Source of the DNA: Syntrophomonadaceae bacterium
Lineage (GTDB): Bacteria > Bacillota_D > Dethiobacteria > DTU022
Assembly (NCBI GenBank): GCA_003564505.1
Contig: PXFD01000093.1
Location: 1 to 6,674 of the forward strand
DNA: 6,674 bases
Reading direction: 5' to 3'
Below the pieces are notes generated by a model. It searched no databases and was not told the DNA's origin. It was given only the letters and a program-made list of their open reading frames with translations. The position numbers and the translations under genes are program-made. Of this stretch, positions 1 through 6,570 are shown one piece after another (position 1 is the stretch's first letter; each line of letters starts with the position of its first letter).

Positions 1-1
1 A

Positions 2-1171
2 ATGCTTTCAATAGATGGAACAAGTGGCCAGGTTATACTGGGTGAAGCAGCCTTAATTGAACCGCAGTTCAGTGATGAATTCTATGAACTGCTTGGCTGG
101 GCCGACCAGGTGCGTGGCCTGAAGGTGAGGGCAAATGCCGACAACCCTGAAGATGCCAGGCTGGCTGTAGAAATGGGAGCAGAGGGCATCGGCCTTTGCC
201 GGACGGAGCATATGTTCATGGCTGCTGATAGGGTTCCTGTTGTGCAGAAGATGATTCTTTCAGAAAAACTGGGAGAACGTGAAGCTGCCCTTGAGGAACT
301 TTTGCCAATGCAGAAACGCGATTTTAAAGGTATTTTAAAAGAGATGGCCGGTAAGCCGGTTACTATACGCCTGCTTGATCCACCACTGCATGAGTTTTTA
401 CCGAACAGGGAAGAACTCTTGTTGGAGGTGGACCGCCTGCAAAGGGAAAATGACGATCCTGAGAAACTGCGCTTCAAGGAAGAACTGCTGCAGAAGGTGC
501 AGTCATTGTCAGAGTCTAACCCTATGCTGGGACACCGGGGCTGCCGCCTGGGGATGGTTTACCCGGAAATATACCGTATGCAGGTCAGAGCCATCTTTGA
601 AGCTTCCTTTCAATTAATTGAAGAAGGCCTTCCACCAGATAAAATATTGCCGGAAATTATGATCCCCCTGGTTGGACATCGTGAAGAAATGGAAAGAATG
701 AAGCAGTTGGTTGAAAATGAGGCGAAGAATATGTGTGAAGCAGAATGTAAAGAACTGCCTTATCTGGTTGGTACTATGATAGAACTGCCCCGCGCCTGCC
801 TGGTGGCCGATCAGCTTGCTGAAGCAGCTTCCTTTTTCTCCTTTGGCACCAATGACCTGACCCAAACTACCCTTGGTTACAGCAGGGATGATTCGGAAGG
901 CAAGTTTTTGCCATTTTACCTGCAGCAAAAAATCTTAAAGGCAAACCCCTTTGCCGAGGTTGACCAGGAGGGAGTCGGCAGCTTAATAAAAATTGCCATT
1001 GAAAAAGGACGTTCAACCAGGCGGGATATTAAGCTCGGGGTTTGCGGTGAGCATGGCGGAGATCCATCATCAATTGCTTTTTTCCATGCAGCAGGCCTGG
1101 ATTATGTCAGCTGTTCACCTTATCGGATTCCGATTGCCCGTCTTGCCGCAGCCAGGGCGGCCGTGGAATGA
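2..1171 (+). CDS. ppdK: Pyruvate, phosphate dikinase, C-terminal part (5' end outside window)
   Basis: This enzyme interconverts pyruvate + ATP + Pi and PEP + AMP + PPi in the cytoplasm. The visible 389 residues hold the end of the swivelling phosphohistidine domain (about 1-20) and then the PEP/pyruvate-binding barrel. Visible hallmarks, numbered within the fragment, are GIGLCRTEHMF with Arg67, RLLDPPLHEF with Arg123, GTMIELPRA with Glu261, FGTNDLTQ with Asn284-Asp285, and CGEHGGDP with catalytic Cys348. Their spacing matches the active-site set known from Clostridium symbiosum PPDK (Arg561, Arg617, Glu745, Asn768, Cys831). The CGEHGGDPSSI and YVSCSPYRIPIARLAAA tail favours PPDK over PEP synthase or enzyme I of the PTS. 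The reading frame runs in from the left edge, so the ATG at position 2 is an internal Met; the ATP-grasp domain and the catalytic His lie upstream. The 3' end is intact, with a TGA stop. The PPDK regulatory protein often found beside this gene is not seen downstream. Confidence 0.96.
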   Translation: MLSIDGTSGQVILGEAALIEPQFSDEFYELLGWADQVRGLKVRANADNPEDARLAVEMGAEGIGLCRTEHMFMAADRVPVVQKMILSEKLGEREAALEELLPMQKRDFKGILKEMAGKPVTIRLLDPPLHEFLPNREELLLEVDRLQRENDDPEKLRFKEELLQKVQSLSESNPMLGHRGCRLGMVYPEIYRMQVRAIFEASFQLIEEGLPPDKILPEIMIPLVGHREEMERMKQLVENEAKNMCEAECKELPYLVGTMIELPRACLVADQLAEAASFFSFGTNDLTQTTLGYSRDDSEGKFLPFYLQQKILKANPFAEVDQEGVGSLIKIAIEKGRSTRRDIKLGVCGEHGGDPSSIAFFHAAGLDYVSCSPYRIPIARLAAARAAVE

Positions 1172-1187
1172 TTGAATAGTAAAAAGA

Positions 1188-1217
1188 TTAAATCTTAAAA
1201 TAGTCAGTCCATATAAA
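1188..1217 (+). promoter_or_regulatory. Weak candidate sigma-A promoter for the flavin/Fe-S fusion gene
   Basis: A TATAAA box at 1212-1217 (5 of 6 to consensus) lies 18 nt after TTAAAT at 1188-1193 (3 of 6). It would give a start near 1224 and a leader of roughly 57 nt before the TTG start. The gap after ppdK shows no convincing terminator, so read-through from ppdK is equally possible. The poor -35 keeps confidence low. Confidence 0.3.
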
Positions 1218-1264
1218 CAGGAGAAAGATATTTTTTGGCGAATAAGAAGTAAGTTAAAATAGTC
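1195..1264. repeat. 11-bp perfect direct repeat pair in the ppdK-oxidoreductase gap
   Basis: TTAAAATAGTC occurs at 1195-1205 and again at 1254-1264, separated by 48 nt. The flanking bases differ. The second copy ends next to the AAGGAG ribosome binding site. The first copy overlaps a 6-bp inverted repeat, AAGATT-A-AATCTT, at 1184-1196. Function is unknown: it could be paired operator sites, a remnant of a small duplication, or chance in an AT-rich spacer. Confidence 0.5.
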
Positions 1265-1266
1265 GC

Positions 1267-1272
1267 AAGGAG
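1267..1272 (+). promoter_or_regulatory. Ribosome binding site that fixes the TTG start at 1281
   Basis: AAGGAG at 1267-1272 (AAGGAGTGAT in context) lies 8 nt before the TTG at 1281. The next in-frame Met is residue 250, well past the N-terminal cysteine domain and the FAD-binding motif. This makes TTG the only sensible start. Confidence 0.88.
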
Positions 1273-1280
1273 TGATCTAA

Positions 1281-3368
1281 TTGACCCAACATGATAAACA
1301 TGAATTAACTTTGGACAGTATTCACCCGCCCTGCCAGTCTGCCTGCCCGGTAAACCAGGGTGTCCGTGATTATTTGCTGGCCATAGCAACCGGTGATTTT
1401 GACCGGGCGCTGGCGATAATCAAGGAAACTAATCCCCTGCCATTTGTTTGTGGTACCATCTGTGCACATCACTGTGAAGATGAATGCCGCCGTAATGATG
1501 TTGATAAACCACCATCTATTCGCGGCTTAAAGCGCTTTGCAGTTGAAAACGGCAAGGCAAAGATACAACCCCTTGAAGGCGAACCAAAACTGAAAGGCAA
1601 GGTTGCTGTGATCGGAGCTGGCCCATCGGGCTTAACGGCAGCTTTTGACCTGGCCCGCCAGGGAGCAGAGGTAAATGTTTTTGAACGGGAAGAATCTGCA
1701 GGTGGGGCAGTTCGCCACTATATACCACTCTACCGTTTACCGGATGAAGCAGTTGACCAGGATATTGATGAAATTGCTGAACATGGAGTGGAGTTTAAGT
1801 ATGGCCTAGAGTTTGGGAAAGATATTACAATTGATCAGCTTAAGGAGGAAGGTTACAAGTCAGTTGTTCTGGCCCTGGGTTTACCGGTAAGCAAAGGTTT
1901 GAATATTCCCGGTACAGAAGGCGATGGAGTTCTATATGCCCTGCCATTCCTGAAAGCTGTAAAAAGAGAAGGATTCAAGTTTGAAGGAAGTCCCACTGTT
2001 GTTGTTATCGGCGGGGGCAATGTGGCCATGGATGTTGCCCGGTCTGCTTTAAGAGCAGGTGCAGGAAAGGTTAAGCTGGCCTGTCTCGAGTGTGATGATG
2101 AAATGCCCGCCTATGAATGGGAAATTGAAGAAGCCAGGGAAGAGGGAGTCGAGTTCAATACTTCCTGGGGCCCTGATAAAATTGCCAGGGACGGTGATAA
2201 AATCACCGGTCTTGAAGTAGTAGAATGCAGCTGCGTTTTTGATCCGGAAGGACGTTTCAATCCTGAATTTAACCGGGATAATAAAAAAATGCTGGACGCA
2301 GATATTGTTATATACGCGATTGGCCAGGGTGGAGATCCTGAGCCTCTGCGTGATCAGGTTGAATTAAATGAACGTGGCATTGTTGTTTTTAACAGCAATA
2401 AAATGACCACCAGCCGTGAAGGCGTATTTAGCTGCGGTGAAATGATTACCGGTCCCGGTTCTGCTGTTCAGGCTATGGGTAATGGCAGGCTGGCCGCCCA
2501 GGCAGTTTCCGCTTATCTTCTGGGCAAAGACTTTGATGTAGCCAAGGTGGAGTACGAACAAAAACCGGAGCTTGAAAAGCTTGATGAAAAAGTCGCCGGT
2601 GAAATCGGCCAGATGGCTCGTCATGAAATCCCGATGCTAACCCCGGAAGAACGGGTGAAGCACTTCAAGCAGGCTGAAATCGGTTACGATGCCGAGATGG
2701 CTATATGCGAAGCCCGCCGCTGTCTGACCTGTGCTGCCGGGGCAGTTCAGGATGAGGATCTCTGTGTTCACTGCTTGACCTGTGTGCGGGTCTGTCCTTA
2801 TGATGTGCCTGTAGTTAACGAAGAGACCAGGGTTGTGGTCCGTAATGAACAATGCCAGGCCTGCGGCATTTGCATTAGCTTCTGCCCGGTTTATGCCATT
2901 AAATTCCGTGCTCCCTATGTAGAAGAAGCGGTTGCTTCTATCGAGCCGGCAGTTGAAAAAATGGTAGCCGGTAAAAATGGAAAAGATACGGTTTTGGCAA
3001 TAACCTGTTCTTACGGGGCTTTTGCTCTGCCGGAATTTGTTAACCGGGAATTCAAAGATATTGGAGTTGTCAGGTATCCCTGTGTTGCTAAACTTGATAC
3101 AGCTCACCTCCTGAAGGCTGTTGAAGCAGGCGCGGACAAAGTAGTTTTGGTCGGATGTAAAGAAAGCGATCGATTCGAATGTCAGTACAAAGACGTCAGC
3201 TACTGGTCACAGAGAAAAGCTGCTCATGCTTCTGATTTAATGGAAATGCTTGGTATGGAGCGTGAATGTATTGCTTATACTGAAATTGCCGGAGAAGAGC
3301 TGAATAAGTTTGAAGAACTTGTAGCCGAGGCGCTTACAAAACCGGAGCCTGAAGAAGAGGAAGCTTAG
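1281..3368 (+). CDS. GltD/NfnB-like FAD oxidoreductase fused to 2[4Fe-4S] ferredoxin and FlpD/MvhD-like domain
   Basis: This is probably a cytoplasmic electron-transfer flavoprotein of 695 residues. Domains in order: an N-terminal Fe-S domain of the GltD/NfnB type (about 10-95; Cys18, 22, 57, 61, 65, 69); an FAD-binding GAGPSG at 112-117; a pyridine-nucleotide site GGGNVA at 244-249; the second flavin motif around GVFSCGE (381-387) with GNGRLAAQA; Cys476, 481 and 484 in an EARRCLTC-type motif; two ferredoxin motifs (Cys495/498/501/505 and Cys525/528/531/535, each CxxCxxCxxxCP); and a C-terminal FlpD/MvhD-like domain (about 570-685; Cys576, 601, 626, 634). The last 8 residues are acidic. It is too long for plain GltD or NfnB, and no glutamate synthase large subunit is adjacent. 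From the family I infer transfer between NAD(P)H and a ferredoxin, hydrogenase or Hdr-type partner; substrate and partner are not shown. It starts at TTG and is followed by a strong terminator. Confidence 0.88.
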   Translation: MTQHDKHELTLDSIHPPCQSACPVNQGVRDYLLAIATGDFDRALAIIKETNPLPFVCGTICAHHCEDECRRNDVDKPPSIRGLKRFAVENGKAKIQPLEGEPKLKGKVAVIGAGPSGLTAAFDLARQGAEVNVFEREESAGGAVRHYIPLYRLPDEAVDQDIDEIAEHGVEFKYGLEFGKDITIDQLKEEGYKSVVLALGLPVSKGLNIPGTEGDGVLYALPFLKAVKREGFKFEGSPTVVVIGGGNVAMDVARSALRAGAGKVKLACLECDDEMPAYEWEIEEAREEGVEFNTSWGPDKIARDGDKITGLEVVECSCVFDPEGRFNPEFNRDNKKMLDADIVIYAIGQGGDPEPLRDQVELNERGIVVFNSNKMTTSREGVFSCGEMITGPGSAVQAMGNGRLAAQAVSAYLLGKDFDVAKVEYEQKPELEKLDEKVAGEIGQMARHEIPMLTPEERVKHFKQAEIGYDAEMAICEARRCLTCAAGAVQDEDLCVHCLTCVRVCPYDVPVVNEETRVVVRNEQCQACGICISFCPVYAIKFRAPYVEEAVASIEPAVEKMVAGKNGKDTVLAITCSYGAFALPEFVNREFKDIGVVRYPCVAKLDTAHLLKAVEAGADKVVLVGCKESDRFECQYKDVSYWSQRKAAHASDLMEMLGMERECIAYTEIAGEELNKFEELVAEALTKPEPEEEEA

Positions 3369-3393
3369 AGTAGCTTCATAGAAGACTTCAAAC

Positions 3394-3429
3394 GCCCCGG
3401 TATCTAAGAAGGTGCCGGGGCTTTAATAT
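3394..3429 (+). terminator. Intrinsic terminator of the flavin/Fe-S fusion gene
   Basis: GCCCCGG at 3394-3400 pairs with CCGGGGC at 3415-3421. The stem continues inward through two Watson-Crick and two G-U pairs to a 6-nt loop at 3405-3410. TTTAATATT follows directly. The stem starts 26 nt after the TAG-containing end of the upstream gene. It should insulate dnaG from upstream transcription. Confidence 0.87.
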
Positions 3430-3451
3430 TAGAAAGAAGGAAAGTTTAATG

Positions 3452-3481
3452 GCCTGTCGAATAAAAAAATCTGTGACAGGC
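3452..3481. repeat. Inverted repeat upstream of dnaG
   Basis: GCCTGTC at 3452-3458 and GACAGGC at 3475-3481 form a perfect 7-bp inverted repeat around a 16-nt AT-rich centre. No T-run follows, so it is not a terminator. Its right arm overlaps the candidate -35 box of the dnaG promoter, so a repressor or activator site is possible but unproven. Confidence 0.5.
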
Positions 3482-3502
3482 ATAGGTTGGATAGAATATA
3501 TT
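3473..3502 (+). promoter_or_regulatory. Candidate sigma-A promoter for dnaG-rpoD
   Basis: GTGACA at 3473-3478 (5 of 6 to TTGACA) and TATATT at 3497-3502 (5 of 6 to TATAAT) are spaced by 18 nt. Transcription would start near 3509, giving a leader of about 45 nt before the dnaG ATG. The preceding terminator means dnaG needs a promoter in this gap, and this is the best match I see. Confidence 0.5.
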
Positions 3503-3520
3503 TTTTAATCCTTAATCTTT

Positions 3521-3553
3521 AAAAAAACCTGTTAACTGATAGTAGGTGTTTTT
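3521..3553 (+). promoter_or_regulatory. dnaG ribosome binding site inside a possible leader hairpin
   Basis: The dnaG Shine-Dalgarno is AGGTG at 3544-3548, only 5 nt from the ATG at 3554. ACCT at 3527-3530 pairs with AGGT at 3544-3547. After one mismatch, A3521-A3525 pairs with T3549-T3553, around a 13-nt loop. The paired region runs right up to the start codon, so folding could lower dnaG translation. The stem is AU-rich and its stability is uncertain. Confidence 0.4.
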
Positions 3554-5386
3554 ATGTCTCAGGGTATACCGGAAGAAATAGTTGATGAAATCAGGCAAAG
3601 TACAGACCTGGTCAGTTTGATTAATGAATATATCAAACTGGAGCGAAGAGGTAAGAATATGGTCGGTTTATGTCCTTTTCATAATGAAAAAACACCTTCT
3701 TTTTCTGTTTCTCCTGACAAACAGCTTTATCATTGCTTTGGTTGTGGAGCCTCAGGAAATGTTTTTAGCTTGATTATGCAAATGGAAAATCTTACTTTTC
3801 CGGAAGCTGCCCACTACCTTGCCAGCAAAGCTGGTGTTACAATTCCTGAAAAAAAAGCTCAGACTGGTGTAGAAAACATTAAAGATAAAATTTACCGTCT
3901 GAATGAACTGGCTGCTCGATATTACACTTATCTTATGCATAACAGCGAGAGTGGTAAAAAGGCTTATAATTATTTGTTGAAAAGAGGAATTAAACAGGAA
4001 ACAATAGAATTGTTTAATCTGGGTTATGCTCCGGCCGGATGGACAGGCTTTTATGATTTTGCTTTGAAAAAAGGAGCGTCGCAAGATTTGATGGTTAAAA
4101 GCGGTCTGGTGTCACCGGGTAGGGAAAAAGGCTATTACGATCGTTTCAGGGATCGGGTAATATTCCCTATTTTTAACATCAGTGGCAAAATAGCCGGTTT
4201 TGGTGGCAGGACAATGTCAGAAGGAGATAAAAGCGGGCCAAAATATTTAAATTCTCCGGAAACACCGGTCTTTGATAAGGGTAACATGCTTTACGGATTG
4301 AATCTGGCAAGGGAAGAAATCCGGAGGCAGAAAAAAGCAATAGTGACAGAAGGATATACAGATGTGATTACCGCATACCAGGCGGGGATAAAGAATTGTG
4401 TTGCATCCCTGGGAACTGCGTTAACTGCAGAGCAGGGTACTCTCCTGCGCAATCAAGCAGATACTGTAGTTACTGCCTATGATTCTGATACTGCGGGCCA
4501 GGCTGCTACATGGCGTGGTTTGGCAATTCTTCAGTCAACTGGTTGCCTTGTCCAGGTTGCTGAGATGCCCGTAGGTAGTGATCCTGACACATATATAAGG
4601 GAAAATGGGCCGGAAAAGTTTTATGATCTTGTCAATGAGGCCGTGCCTTTGATAAAGTACCGGCTCCAACAGCTTGAGAAACGCCATGATTTAGCTTCAG
4701 ATAGGGGAAGAATAGACTTCATTGAAGAATTGATGCCTTTCCTGCTGACGGCTGTCAATCAAATTGAGCAGGATTATTATCTTAAGAAAGCTGCTGAAAT
4801 TTTGGATATTGAGGAAGATGCCTTGCGTCGGGAGTTGAAAAAAAGGCGAAGCTATGATAATCGGAAGCGGAAAAAAGAGGATTTAAGCGAAGAAACTAAG
4901 CCACAAAAGATAAGACTAAGGCCGGAAGAAAAAAATATATTATCTTTGATGCTTCAGAGCAAGGAAATAGCCGAAGAAGGGCGAAATCTTTTAAAGCTGA
5001 ATTATATAGACAGTTCAGAAGCAAAAAAAGTTATTGAGGAGATTTGGAACCTGAGCGCAGGAGAATTGGTCTTCAGTGCAGAAAAACTGCTTAATAAGTT
5101 TGAAGATCAACAGATTGTAAGAATTATTTCCGAAGCAGCAACTAATCCTGAGATGCAGGATATTACAGATCAAACAGCGAAGCGTATGTTAAGTGATAGC
5201 ATTAAGAAATTGCACATGCTTTGGATAAATAGAAAGTTAAAAGAGTTGGAAGAAAAGCGGAAAAACTATGAAGCCCGTGGAATGCATAATGAGGCGAATG
5301 AATTGCTAAAGAAAGAAAATGAATTGATAAAGCATAAAGGCAGTAACCCTGATCTTTTAGGGAAAGGAGGGGATTTCAATGGCTAA
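3554..5386 (+). CDS. dnaG: DNA primase DnaG
   Basis: DnaG makes the RNA primers for lagging-strand synthesis and restarts, working with the replicative helicase at the fork. The 610 residues fit the family (about 580-610). The N-terminal zinc-binding domain carries Cys40, His43, Cys61 and Cys64 in [15 protein letters not shown] and [12 protein letters not shown]. The RNA polymerase core includes FGGRT (216-220) and [14 protein letters not shown] (230-243). The TOPRIM metal site shows EGYTD with Glu266 and Asp270, YDSD with Asp310 and Asp312, and the DPDTY segment at 343-347. The C-terminal part (about 430-600) is charged and helical, ending in a Lys/Glu-rich stretch expected for helicase contact, and is less conserved. 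The ATG start is supported by alignment of [18 protein letters not shown] with the usual DnaG N-terminus. The ribosome binding site is modest (AGGTG). The gene overlaps rpoD by 8 nt. Its third positions look more AT-rich than those of the upstream oxidoreductase gene. Confidence 0.98.
   Translation: MSQGIPEEIVDEIRQSTDLVSLINEYIKLERRGKNMVGLCPFHNEKTPSFSVSPDKQLYHCFGCGASGNVFSLIMQMENLTFPEAAHYLASKAGVTIPEKKAQTGVENIKDKIYRLNELAARYYTYLMHNSESGKKAYNYLLKRGIKQETIELFNLGYAPAGWTGFYDFALKKGASQDLMVKSGLVSPGREKGYYDRFRDRVIFPIFNISGKIAGFGGRTMSEGDKSGPKYLNSPETPVFDKGNMLYGLNLAREEIRRQKKAIVTEGYTDVITAYQAGIKNCVASLGTALTAEQGTLLRNQADTVVTAYDSDTAGQAATWRGLAILQSTGCLVQVAEMPVGSDPDTYIRENGPEKFYDLVNEAVPLIKYRLQQLEKRHDLASDRGRIDFIEELMPFLLTAVNQIEQDYYLKKAAEILDIEEDALRRELKKRRSYDNRKRKKEDLSEETKPQKIRLRPEEKNILSLMLQSKEIAEEGRNLLKLNYIDSSEAKKVIEEIWNLSAGELVFSAEKLLNKFEDQQIVRIISEAATNPEMQDITDQTAKRMLSDSIKKLHMLWINRKLKELEEKRKNYEARGMHNEANELLKKENELIKHKGSNPDLLGKGGDFNG
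5363..5370 (+). promoter_or_regulatory. Strong rpoD ribosome binding site inside the end of dnaG
   Basis: AAAGGAGG at 5363-5370 is a near-perfect Shine-Dalgarno, 8 nt before the rpoD ATG at 5379. It lies inside dnaG and encodes part of the primase's terminal GKGGDFNG. It is much stronger than the dnaG site, as expected if the sigma factor is made in larger amounts than primase from the same message. Confidence 0.9.
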
Positions 5387-6494
5387 AGATTTAGAGAAAA
5401 CGATTTCCCTGGAAGATGCTCAGCTTGAATTAGTTGAACGTGGAAAAAATAAGGGGTCAATTAGCTATAAAGAAATTATTGAAACACTGCAGCCGTATGA
5501 GCTTTCAGTGGAAGCACTGGATAACTTCTATGACAAATTAGCTCAGCATGGTATTGAGATAACCGATGATACAACCGCAACAGTTAAGGAAGCAGCCCAG
5601 GCTGGTGGTTCTGATGAAGATGCAAAAACCGGAGGCAGCGATTTGCTTTCTGTTCCTGAAGGGGTTACAGTAAATGATCCTGTGCGGATGTACCTAAAGG
5701 AAATTGGCAAAATTCCTCTCCTTACTTCAGAAGAAGAAGTTGAGCTGGCTAAGGCTATTGAACAAAACAGTGAAGATGCCCGCAGACGATTAGCAGAGGC
5801 AAACCTTCGATTAGTAGTAAGCATAGCTAAAAAATATGTAGGAAGGGGTATGCTTTTTCTGGACTTGATCCAGGAAGGAAACCTTGGTTTAATTAAAGCG
5901 GTAGAAAAGTTTGATTATCGTAAAGGCTATAAATTCAGTACTTATGCTACCTGGTGGATTAGTCAAGCTATTACCAGGGCAATAGCTGATCAGGCAAGGA
6001 CTATTCGTATACCAGTTCATATGGTTGAAACAATAAATAAGCTGATTCGCATCTCACGACAGCTTGTTCAAGAGCTGGGCCGTGAACCCCTGCCCGAAGA
6101 AATTGCCCAGGAAATGAATATCAGTGAAGAAAGGGTCAGGGAGATCCTGAAAATTGCCCAGGAGCCCGTATCACTTGAAACCCCGATTGGTGAAGAAGAT
6201 GACAGCCATCTCGGTGACTTTATCGAAGATCATGACGCGCAGGCCCCTGCCGATGCAGCTGCTTTTGAACTGTTAAAAGAACAACTGGAAGACGTACTCG
6301 ATACATTATCTGCCCGGGAAGAAAAAGTATTAAGGCTGCGCTTTGGCCTTGATGATGGCCGATCCAGAACGCTTGAAGAAGTCGGGCAGTATTTTGGTGT
6401 TACCCGGGAGCGAATTCGTCAAATTGAAGCAAAGGCCTTACGCAAGCTCCGGCACCCCATGCGAAGTAAAAGGCTTCGCGATTACCTCGAATAA
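5379..6494 (+). CDS. rpoD: Primary RNA polymerase sigma factor (SigA/RpoD)
   Basis: This is the housekeeping sigma-70 factor that directs RNA polymerase to -10/-35 promoters. At 371 residues it is the size of the Bacillus subtilis SigA type, lacking the long non-conserved insert of proteobacterial RpoD. Region 1.1 lies at about 8-65, followed by a low-complexity Ala/Gly/Asp linker at about 66-90. Region 1.2 is marked by [16 protein letters not shown] (100-115). Region 2 holds [17 protein letters not shown] (141-157), [18 protein letters not shown] (162-179) and the -10-reading [18 protein letters not shown] (184-201). Region 3 spans about 215-290. Region 4 has [15 protein letters not shown] (310-324) and the -35-binding helix-turn-helix at 341-357 ([17 protein letters not shown]). 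The full set including region 1.1 identifies the primary factor rather than an alternative one. The gene overlaps dnaG by 8 nt in another frame, implying translational coupling. No internal promoter was identified with confidence. Confidence 0.98.
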   Translation: MAKDLEKTISLEDAQLELVERGKNKGSISYKEIIETLQPYELSVEALDNFYDKLAQHGIEITDDTTATVKEAAQAGGSDEDAKTGGSDLLSVPEGVTVNDPVRMYLKEIGKIPLLTSEEEVELAKAIEQNSEDARRRLAEANLRLVVSIAKKYVGRGMLFLDLIQEGNLGLIKAVEKFDYRKGYKFSTYATWWISQAITRAIADQARTIRIPVHMVETINKLIRISRQLVQELGREPLPEEIAQEMNISEERVREILKIAQEPVSLETPIGEEDDSHLGDFIEDHDAQAPADAAAFELLKEQLEDVLDTLSAREEKVLRLRFGLDDGRSRTLEEVGQYFGVTRERIRQIEAKALRKLRHPMRSKRLRDYLE

Positions 6495-6531
6495 AGTAAA
6501 TATTAATGCCGATTTAAAGATAGTTTTTTAT

Positions 6532-6560
6532 CGTCAAACCCTTGACGGGTTCTATTCCTT
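6532..6560 (+). terminator. Weak possible rpoD terminator overlapping the tRNA promoter -35
   Basis: Two mutually exclusive hairpins can form: CGTCAA (6532-6537) with TTGACG (6542-6547) around ACCC, and AACCC (6537-6541) with GGGTT (6547-6551) around TTGAC. The second is followed by CTATTCCTT, a broken T-rich run. This could be a leaky terminator for dnaG-rpoD, but the stems are short and the T tract is poor. Confidence 0.28.
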
Positions 6561-6570
6561 TAAGTATAAT
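6542..6570 (+). promoter_or_regulatory. Near-consensus sigma-A promoter for tRNA-Asn
   Basis: TTGACG at 6542-6547 (5 of 6) and a perfect TATAAT at 6565-6570 are separated by exactly 17 nt. The start would fall near 6577, about 11 nt before the mature tRNA 5' end, leaving a short leader for RNase P to remove. This is the strongest promoter in the window and fits a stable-RNA gene. Confidence 0.9.

Noticed and set aside
2..4. ATG at the left edge as the start of the first gene
   Set aside because: The sequence begins in the middle of PPDK, at the end of the phosphohistidine domain. A start here would lack the ATP-binding and catalytic-His domains, and no upstream ribosome binding site can be seen.
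614..928. 104-codon open frame on the minus strand within ppdK
   Set aside because: It is antisense to conserved PPDK active-site motifs and has no domain or operon support.
1235..1260. TTGGCG ... TAAAAT as a promoter for the oxidoreductase gene
   Set aside because: The spacing is only 14 nt, and the transcript would begin at about the ribosome binding site (1267), leaving no room for a normal leader.
2637..3107. 156-codon open frame on the minus strand
   Set aside because: It lies entirely within the Fe-S/FlpD part of the strongly supported + strand gene and shows no recognisable motif; the open frame is a by-product of codon bias.
6461..6479. Hairpin GCGAAG/CTTCGC as the rpoD terminator
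   Set aside because: The stem is inside the rpoD coding sequence (final [11 protein letters not shown]) and is not followed by a T run.
6509..6537. Divergent minus-strand promoter using the inverted -35 (CGTCAA read as TTGACG)
   Set aside because: No acceptable -10 box exists at 16-18 nt on the minus strand, and no minus-strand gene lies downstream of it.
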